From contig CACXQV010000042.1 in assembly GCA_902769875.1 (NCBI GenBank), positions 1 through 35,949 on the forward strand: DNA of 35,949 bases, written 5' to 3'. Source of the stretch: an uncultured Bacteroidia bacterium (GTDB lineage Bacteria > Bacteroidota > Bacteroidia > Bacteroidales > F082). The notes under the pieces were generated by a model. That model was not told the DNA's origin, did not search any database, and saw only the letters and a program-made list of their open reading frames with translations. A program made the translations under genes and the position numbers. Below, piece by piece: positions 31,023 through 35,949 of this stretch; position 1 is the first letter of the stretch; each line of letters starts with the position of its first letter.

Positions 31023-32810
31023 ATGGAAAACAAGCGTAAGAATTTGAAAAAGAATCAGATAGTTGCTTTCCTCATCACGGTGGCGATAGTGGTTTTGGTC
31101 AATGTGATTGGCTCGTATGTGTTCACCCGCTTCGACTTGACGAGCGAAAAACGCTACACGCTTTCGCCCACGACGAAGGAAATCCTCAACGGATTGGAAG
31201 ACTACGTCTATTTCAAGGTGTATCTCGACGGTGATTTCCCGGCAGGCTTCAAAAAGCTGCGTCGCGAAACCAAGGAAATGCTTGACGAGTTTCGTGCCTA
31301 TAGCAAATTCATTGACTATGAGTTTATTAACCCTTCTGAAAGCGTGGACCCGAAAGAGCGCAATGAGTTTTATAAACAATTGTATCAGTCGGGCCTGAAT
31401 CCGACGGATATGGTGGTCAAAAACAGCGACGGCTCCTCGAAACAGATGGTGATTTGGCCTGGGGCCTTGGTGAGCTATCGCAACAACACCGAAATCGCCA
31501 TTGATTTGCTTGAGAACCAGATTGGCCAAAGCTCGGAAGAAGCATTGAACGCTTCGATGCAAAACCTTGAATTTCGCCTTGTGGATGCCGTGAAGAAGGT
31601 GACGCGCCAGATGAAGCCCAACATCGCTTTCATCGAAGGCCATGGAGAGCTCGGCGAGCAGGATGTTTACGACATCACCCAATCGTTGTCGCAGAACTAC
31701 AATGTGGTGCGCCTCGAAATCAATGGCAAGATTGACGCCCTCATCCATCGCACGCAAGACGAAGACCGCGAAGTGAAGGCCTTCCCCTCATACGATGCCA
31801 TCATCATCGCCAAGCCTACGATGGCTTTCGACGAGAAGGACAAGTTCCTCATCGACCAATACATTATGCATGGCGGCAAGGTGCTCTGGTTGGTGGAGCC
31901 CGTTTATGCCACGATGGACAGCCTGCAAAGCCAAGAGTCGACCATCGGCATCGAACAAGACCTCAACCTCGACGACATGCTCTTCAAATACGGTGTTCGC
32001 CTCAATCGCGACCTGCTTCTCGACTTGACTTGCGCCGCCTTGCCCGTCCGCACGGGGCAGATGGCAGGGCAGGCCCAGCTGGAGTTTTTCCGCTGGTACT
32101 ATTTCCCCTTGTTGCAGGCTGCGTCAGACCATCCGATGGTGCGCAACATGAATTCCATCAAGGCCGATTTCGTCAGCTCGATGGATGCCACAACATCGGC
32201 TAATGGCATCGAACAGATTCCTTTGCTCAAGACATCGAACTACACCAAGGTTTCCGGCGTGCCCGTGTTCATCACTTTGGCCATGCTGCGCCAGACCCCC
32301 GACCAACGAATGTTTGCCACAAAGGGAAAGAATGTGGCTTATCTGTTGAAGGGCAGTTTCGAGTCGTTGTATGCCAACCGCATCCCACAGGAAATCGTCG
32401 ATGACCAGGCCACCGACTTTATGGAAGAGAGCAAGCCCACGGCCATGATTGTGGTGGCCGACGGCGACATCATCCGCAACCAAATCGACATCCGCACACG
32501 CCGTCCGCTGCCCTTGGGCTTTGACCAATTCACCCAAAACACATACGCCAACAAGGAATTCATCGAAAATGCCATCAGCTATCTCGTCGACGGCGACGGC
32601 CTGATCGACATCCGCTCGCGCGAGCTGAAGGTGCGCCTTTTGGACCCAACCAAGGTGAACCAAGATGGAGTGAAATGGCAATTGATCAACACCTTGATTC
32701 CCATTCTGTTGATTGTCGCCTTGGGCTTCGTGATGGCAGCCTTGCGCAAAGTGAAATACAGCAAGAAATCCACTACTGACAAAAACATAGGACACTATGA
32801 AGAAAAATAA
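31023..32810 (+). CDS. gldG: Gliding-motility-associated ABC transporter component GldG
   Basis: A 595-residue inner-membrane protein with an N-terminal helix (IVAFLITVAIVVLVNVIGSY), a large periplasmic part and a C-terminal helix (LINTLIPILLIVALGFVMAA). Family features are YVFTRFDLTSEKRYTLSPTT, the thioredoxin-like region around VYFKVYLDGDFPAGFKKLRR, and IAFIEGHGELGEQDVYDIT with YDAIIIAKPTMAFDEKDKF. It partners GldF in a membrane complex needed for gliding in Flavobacterium; the transported substrate is unknown. Its 3' end overlaps the next gene by 14 bases. Confidence 0.93.
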   Translation: MENKRKNLKKNQIVAFLITVAIVVLVNVIGSYVFTRFDLTSEKRYTLSPTTKEILNGLEDYVYFKVYLDGDFPAGFKKLRRETKEMLDEFRAYSKFIDYEFINPSESVDPKERNEFYKQLYQSGLNPTDMVVKNSDGSSKQMVIWPGALVSYRNNTEIAIDLLENQIGQSSEEALNASMQNLEFRLVDAVKKVTRQMKPNIAFIEGHGELGEQDVYDITQSLSQNYNVVRLEINGKIDALIHRTQDEDREVKAFPSYDAIIIAKPTMAFDEKDKFLIDQYIMHGGKVLWLVEPVYATMDSLQSQESTIGIEQDLNLDDMLFKYGVRLNRDLLLDLTCAALPVRTGQMAGQAQLEFFRWYYFPLLQAASDHPMVRNMNSIKADFVSSMDATTSANGIEQIPLLKTSNYTKVSGVPVFITLAMLRQTPDQRMFATKGKNVAYLLKGSFESLYANRIPQEIVDDQATDFMEESKPTAMIVVADGDIIRNQIDIRTRRPLPLGFDQFTQNTYANKEFIENAISYLVDGDGLIDIRSRELKVRLLDPTKVNQDGVKWQLINTLIPILLIVALGFVMAALRKVKYSKKSTTDKNIGHYEEK

Positions 32811-33894
32811 CCGCATTACCATTATTGTTGCCGCCATCTTAGTCGTTATCGCTGGCGTTTTGGTTTGGAACAACCGTTATCTCTCGACGATTCAGGGCGA
32901 GTCGTCCGATTTTCAGGTTTGGGACACAGCCTCGGTCACCAAGGTCTATCTTGCCGACCGCCGCAACCAAGAGTCGCTGCTCGAAAGGCAAGGGAACGGC
33001 TGGACCCTCAACGGTGCCTACAAGGCCCATGCAAAGCAAATAGACTATCTGTTGTCCACCTTATACAAGATCCGCGTCAAGATGCCCGTGTCGTTGGCCA
33101 GCCACGACAACATCGTCAAGCAGCTTGCCACGCAGAGCACCAAAGTGGAGGTGTATCAGATGGTGCCCCGTGTGAACTTGTTCGACAAAATCAAGTTGTT
33201 CTACCACGAAAAGCGGACCAAGGTGTTCTATGTGGGCGATGCCACAATGGACAGCAGCGGGACGTTCATGCTGAAGGAAGGCGCCGACAAGGCTTATATC
33301 GTCTACATCCCCAGCTTCCGTGGCTTCATCACCACGCGCTTCACCGCCAATCCCGACGACTGGCGCGACCACACCATCTTCCACGAAACCTTGGCCGACA
33401 TACAATCGGTCAGTGTCGAGTTCAACGAAGACCCCCAAGGCAGCTTCCGCATCGACAATATGGGCAAGCACCAATACAAGCTCACGCGCTTGGTCGACAA
33501 CGTGGAATTGCCTTACGATACGCTGAAAGTCATCAATATGCTGTCGTCGTTCAGCGACTTGCGCTTCGAGGCCTTGTTTACCAATACCTTGCCGCAAGAA
33601 CGCATCGACTCCATCACGCAATCGCCTTATCTTCACTATGTCAAGTTGACAGCAAGGGACGGCAGCGTTCAGGATATGAGGACGTTCAAGAAATTGGTGA
33701 TGAACGGCGTGACCGACATCGGAGGCGAGTTGGGCGACGTGGACCGCGACCGCATGTATGCCTTGGTAAACGACGGGAAAGACTTTGTCCTGATTCAGAA
33801 CTATGTGTTCGACAAGGTGTTGCACGATGTGCGATACTACGAGGCCGGGCATCCCATCCGGTTCGAAATGGGAACGGTCGAAGTTTTTGAATAA
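32797..33894 (+). CDS. DUF4340-like membrane-anchored protein, partner of GldG
   Basis: A 365-residue protein with one N-terminal transmembrane helix (IIVAAILVVIAGVLVW) and a long extracytoplasmic part. It resembles DUF4340 proteins, which are commonly encoded right after GldG-type transporter genes: early VTKVYLADRRNQESLLERQG and WTLNGAYKAHAKQIDYLLST, then DDWRDHTIFHETLADIQSVS. Function unknown. The ATG overlaps the gldG end by 14 bases, so it is almost certainly in the gldFG operon. The DUF label is from pattern memory, so moderate certainty for the name and high certainty for the gene. Confidence 0.82.
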   Translation: MKKNNRITIIVAAILVVIAGVLVWNNRYLSTIQGESSDFQVWDTASVTKVYLADRRNQESLLERQGNGWTLNGAYKAHAKQIDYLLSTLYKIRVKMPVSLASHDNIVKQLATQSTKVEVYQMVPRVNLFDKIKLFYHEKRTKVFYVGDATMDSSGTFMLKEGADKAYIVYIPSFRGFITTRFTANPDDWRDHTIFHETLADIQSVSVEFNEDPQGSFRIDNMGKHQYKLTRLVDNVELPYDTLKVINMLSSFSDLRFEALFTNTLPQERIDSITQSPYLHYVKLTARDGSVQDMRTFKKLVMNGVTDIGGELGDVDRDRMYALVNDGKDFVLIQNYVFDKVLHDVRYYEAGHPIRFEMGTVEVFE

Positions 33895-33997
33895 AGGGGA
33901 ATTCTAATTTTTAAGAATTTGAGAAATCGGAGATTCAACGTAGTTAATTTAAGGATTTTTATTTTGTTGATTATTTGAATTTTATTGGATTTGAGAC

Positions 33998-34015
33998 AAA
34001 ATTGCAGGCAATTTT
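33998..34015. terminator. Weak bidirectional hairpin between convergent genes
   Basis: AAAATTGC (33998-34005) and GCAATTTT (34008-34015) form a short stem with T-runs on both strands, between the DUF4340-like gene (+) and holB (-). The two-base gap means the innermost pairs must open to form a loop. The remaining 33895-34085 gap shows nothing else. Confidence 0.4.
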
Positions 34016-34085
34016 TGGAAAAGTCCTAAACGATTCTACGACAAATTTTTGGGTCTGAGGTTGCCGATTCTGTCGAAGCACTGGT

Positions 34086-35219
34086 TTATTTCTTCTTCAG
34101 CAGCCCCACCATCTTGAAGCTCACATCGGTGAAGATGAGCGGCGCGTAGCCGTTGCGTTCGATTTGGCGGATGGCTTCTTCGAAAAGCTCGGCGATTTGT
34201 TCCAAATTGGCCGCTTTGACGAAAGGTGCGAAATTGGCGTTGAATTTCTTCTCGTCGTCGGGGAGCATCACGATTCCAGCCAGATTGTTGTTGAAAAGCA
34301 GTGCGTTACGGACAATTCTCAGGCCATAGTCCAGCAGATCCTTTTGTTTCTCACGCCCAAGGGTTTTGATGTTGGCCGCGAAATCCAAGAGTTCCGTATA
34401 TGCCCCACGAAAGCAGAGCCGCATCCATTGCTGGAAAGTGGTGAAGAAAAACTTGCGGTCTTCCGACTCCTTCACCGAGTGGCAGGCGTTGAGCCAGTCG
34501 CCCTCCGAAATCATTGCCGCGTCGTGGGCTTGCTGAGGAGTGCATCCAAGGCGTTCTTGCAACGCCGCCTCAATGGCCGAAGCCTCGATGGCCAGAATTT
34601 TCACCAAAACCGTCCTCGACTTGATGGTGGCCAACAGCTCTTCAGGGTCTTCGGCGATGAGCAGGAAAACGGTCTTTTCGGGCGGTTCCTCAAGCAGTTT
34701 CAGCAGTTTGTTGGCTGTGTCCACGCGCATTTTCTCCGCCATCCAGATGACGGCGATTTTGTAGTCGCCCTCGTATGACTTCATGTTCAGCTTGTGCAGC
34801 AGCGAAGCCGCATCGCGCACCGAAATGTAGCCTTGCTTGTTTTCCACGTCAAGGAAGGTGTACCAACTCGATGTGTCGACATAGCCTTGGTTTTCTGTGA
34901 CATATTCACGCCATTCCTCCATAAAGAGGTCGGATTCGGGGTTGCTTTTCACCTTTTTGGTGGTGGCCGTTGGCACCACGAAATGCAAATCGGGGTGAAC
35001 CAGTTTTTGCATTTTTTGGCAGGTGGGGCACACGCCACAGCTGTCGGTCTCGGTGCGGTTGGGGCAAAGGATATACTGTGCGTAAGCCAATGCCAAAGGC
35101 AGCTTGCCGCTTCCGGCAGGCCCCAAAAAAAGCTGCGCGTGCGACACATGGTTTTCCTTCACGCTCTTGATGAGCCTTTGCTTGATGGCTGATTGGCCGA
35201 TGATGTCTTTGAACTGCAT
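34086..35219 (-). CDS. holB: DNA polymerase III, delta-prime subunit
   Basis: A 377-residue clamp-loader subunit of the replicative polymerase. The N-terminus MQFKDIIGQSAIKQRLI with SHAQLFLGPAGSGK is characteristic, with the P-loop-like GPAGSGK at 33-39. The zinc-binding cysteines are C52, C61, C64 and C67 (LCPNRTETDSCGVCPTC). The sensor region includes MRVDTANKLLKLLEEPPEKT and SRTVLVKI. Length fits the Bacteroidota homologues. Its start touches the stop of the DUF2442 gene (35220-35222), so it is the last gene of a three-gene operon. Confidence 0.92.
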   Translation of the reverse strand: MQFKDIIGQSAIKQRLIKSVKENHVSHAQLFLGPAGSGKLPLALAYAQYILCPNRTETDSCGVCPTCQKMQKLVHPDLHFVVPTATTKKVKSNPESDLFMEEWREYVTENQGYVDTSSWYTFLDVENKQGYISVRDAASLLHKLNMKSYEGDYKIAVIWMAEKMRVDTANKLLKLLEEPPEKTVFLLIAEDPEELLATIKSRTVLVKILAIEASAIEAALQERLGCTPQQAHDAAMISEGDWLNACHSVKESEDRKFFFTTFQQWMRLCFRGAYTELLDFAANIKTLGREKQKDLLDYGLRIVRNALLFNNNLAGIVMLPDDEKKFNANFAPFVKAANLEQIAELFEEAIRQIERNGYAPLIFTDVSFKMVGLLKKK

Positions 35220-35453
35220 TTATGCCTCCACACCGTGTTCATATAGATATTCTGGGGCAATGTCGGCACCGTTGGCCCAAAAAATGGTATGATCAAGGCC
35301 AAATTGGATGAAATTGCCTTTGTCGCGCAAATCCGCAAAAGCGGGATAGGCAAGCAGCGGTGTCAAATCCACCTTACGCCGCTGGCCGTTGTTGAACGAG
35401 CAAAGCAGCGAATAATCGCCCAAGTATTCTACATCTGTGATTGTCAATAACAT
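35220..35453 (-). CDS. DUF2442-domain protein (small partner of DUF4160)
   Basis: A 77-residue protein fitting the DUF2442 family: ITDVEYLGDYSLLCSFNNGQ, RKVDLTPLLAYPAFADLRD, GLDHTIFWANGADIAPEYLY. DUF2442 genes are typically found next to DUF4160 genes and the pair has been proposed as a toxin-antitoxin-like system, although evidence is limited. Three bases separate it from the DUF4160 stop, and it directly abuts holB downstream. Confidence 0.88.
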   Translation of the reverse strand: MLLTITDVEYLGDYSLLCSFNNGQRRKVDLTPLLAYPAFADLRDKGNFIQFGLDHTIFWANGADIAPEYLYEHGVEA

Positions 35454-35456
35454 AAC

Positions 35457-35705
35457 CTATCGTATTTTTTTGATTGTTTCTCCATTCTGGGCTTTTTCCC
35501 ATAAATCCATCAACTCATTCTCGTGTTCATCCATGAACTGGTTGATGATGGCAACCGTTTTTGAACGCGCCGTGCCTTCGATGACTCGGTCTTTGATAGT
35601 GATGGAAAAGTCGTCAGTTCCGCTGCGCACATGGATATGAGGTGGATTATGGTCGAAACCATAAATGTAAATCAGAATGCCTTGTATGACGAATATGGAA
35701 CCCAT
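35457..35705 (-). CDS. DUF4160-domain protein
   Basis: An 82-residue protein of the DUF4160 family, shown by IQGILIYIYGFDHNPPHIHV (PPHIHV is the hallmark) and by the following acidic strand and IINQFMDEHENELMDLWEKA. In pair with DUF2442, it is a candidate toxin-antitoxin or regulatory module. It is the first gene of the minus-strand operon, with a -7 box at 35725-35732. Confidence 0.88.
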   Translation of the reverse strand: MGSIFVIQGILIYIYGFDHNPPHIHVRSGTDDFSITIKDRVIEGTARSKTVAIINQFMDEHENELMDLWEKAQNGETIKKIR

Positions 35706-35724
35706 TGTTTTAGTTTATCGAAGG

Positions 35725-35732
35725 CAAAATTA
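35725..35732 (-). promoter_or_regulatory. -7 promoter box (TAATTTTG on minus strand)
   Basis: CAAAATTA on the plus strand reads TAATTTTG on the minus strand, 20 bases before the DUF4160 start. A second identical box lies at 35767-35774 inside the repeated ACAAAATTACAAAT-type sequence. Confidence 0.45.
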
Positions 35733-35777
35733 CAAATATTCCCCGTTGGTTGGTCATTATACAAGACAAAATTACAA

Positions 35778-35803
35778 ATTTCGCATAAAAGCGAAATATT
35801 TCG
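35778..35803. repeat. Overlapping palindromes upstream of DUF4160
   Basis: ATTTCGC (35778-35784) / GCGAAAT (35791-35797) form a 7-bp hairpin, and CGAAATATTTCG (35792-35803) is a perfect 12-bp palindrome overlapping it. They could be operator sites for the DUF4160-DUF2442-holB operon. Confidence 0.4.
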
Positions 35804-35815
35804 GGAAAATGGGTC

Positions 35816-35877
35816 TAATGGACAAATGTAAGGCTGTTTTTGAGACGTACCCCCATTAATGGACAAATGTAAGGCTG
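35816..35877. repeat. Two direct 21-bp copies (TAATGGACAAATGTAAGGCT + G)
   Basis: Exact copies at 35816-35836 and 35857-35877, 41 bases apart. Each contains CAAATGTA, which is a TAnnTTTG box on the minus strand (TACATTTG). Each also contains an ATG opening MDKCKA on the plus strand. The second plus-strand frame is open to the window edge, but no family is visible. Confidence 0.7.
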
Positions 35878-35949
35878 AGAATTTTCGTGGTTTTGTCATA
35901 GGTGCGGAGAAAAGCCGTAACATTGCAGTCCTGGCGAAGCGGAGTCGGG

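Larger units (their letters stand above)
35706..35949. other. Repeat-rich intergenic region at the right edge
   Basis: It holds the promoter box, the palindromes and the 21-bp repeats described above. Open frames here (35672-35923 minus; 35860-35949 plus) have no recognisable family. The minus frame is built largely from the repeated AT-rich sequence, so it is unlikely to be a gene. The last ~60 bases are more GC-rich and may belong to the next gene. Confidence 0.5.

Noticed and set aside
35672-35923. 83-codon minus-strand gene upstream of DUF4160
   Set aside because: It overlaps the DUF4160 start and is made of the AT-rich repeats (repeated ICNF), with no family.
35860-35949. Plus-strand gene starting MDKCKAENFRGF and running off the window
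   Set aside because: The start lies in a repeat whose other copy gives a frame that ends after 13 codons; too short to support.

Overview
The window looks like a chromosome segment of a Bacteroidota, most likely Bacteroidales-type, bacterium. Direct reasons: a complete porP-gldKLMN block for the type IX secretion system (T9SS), several secreted proteins with T9SS C-terminal sorting domains, gldF/gldG, a GSCFA protein, and repeated TAnnTTTG boxes (the Bacteroidota -7 promoter element) about 20-80 bases before genes. Intergenic DNA is AT-rich while genes are near 50% GC. I cannot name a species.

Layout. 1-550: 3' end of groEL. 551-979: intergenic DNA with a REP-like inverted repeat and a terminator. 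980-5504: four consecutive secreted proteins in two overlapping pairs, built from conserved ends around unrelated middles. 5649-7208: paired inverted repeats and an AAA/DUF234-type ATPase. 7280-9750: M23 peptidase and RseP-type site-2 protease. 9945-16101: porP, gldK, gldL, gldM, gldN. 16250-20241: a giant T9SS cargo with EF-hand loops and GLUG repeats. 20285-20358: tRNA-Pro(GGG) on the minus strand. 20501-25297: trxB, GSCFA, an rRNA pseudouridine synthase with a long Arg/Asp-rich N-terminal extension, and a THUMP-like methyltransferase. 25326-30206 (minus strand): a small coiled-coil protein, a GH28-type gene broken by one TGA, and a GH106-like glycosidase. 30280-33894: gldF, gldG and a DUF4340-like partner. 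34086-35705 (minus strand): holB, DUF2442, DUF4160. 35706-35949: repeat-rich intergenic DNA.

How it fits together. The central theme is protein export. GldL/GldM form the inner-membrane motor, GldK/GldN the periplasmic ring, and PorP-like proteins the outer-membrane part of the T9SS. The machine is flanked on both sides by its own probable cargo (four proteins upstream, one giant protein downstream). GldF/GldG, a gliding-associated ABC transporter, lie 14 kb further on. The GH106-like/GH28 pair looks like a small rhamnogalacturonan-type polysaccharide unit, apparently damaged.

The most unusual sequence-level signals are: (1) a 190-bp collinear block spanning the end of one cargo gene and the start of the next, present twice; (2) short palindromic or dispersed repeats sitting in frame inside two coding regions; (3) a single in-frame TGA in an otherwise intact GH28 gene; (4) a 14-bp perfect inverted repeat plus a second, looser one in front of the ATPase; (5) a 20-bp tandem duplication of the 5' edge of tRNA-Pro. 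I do not see a CRISPR array, transposase, integrase or phage gene.
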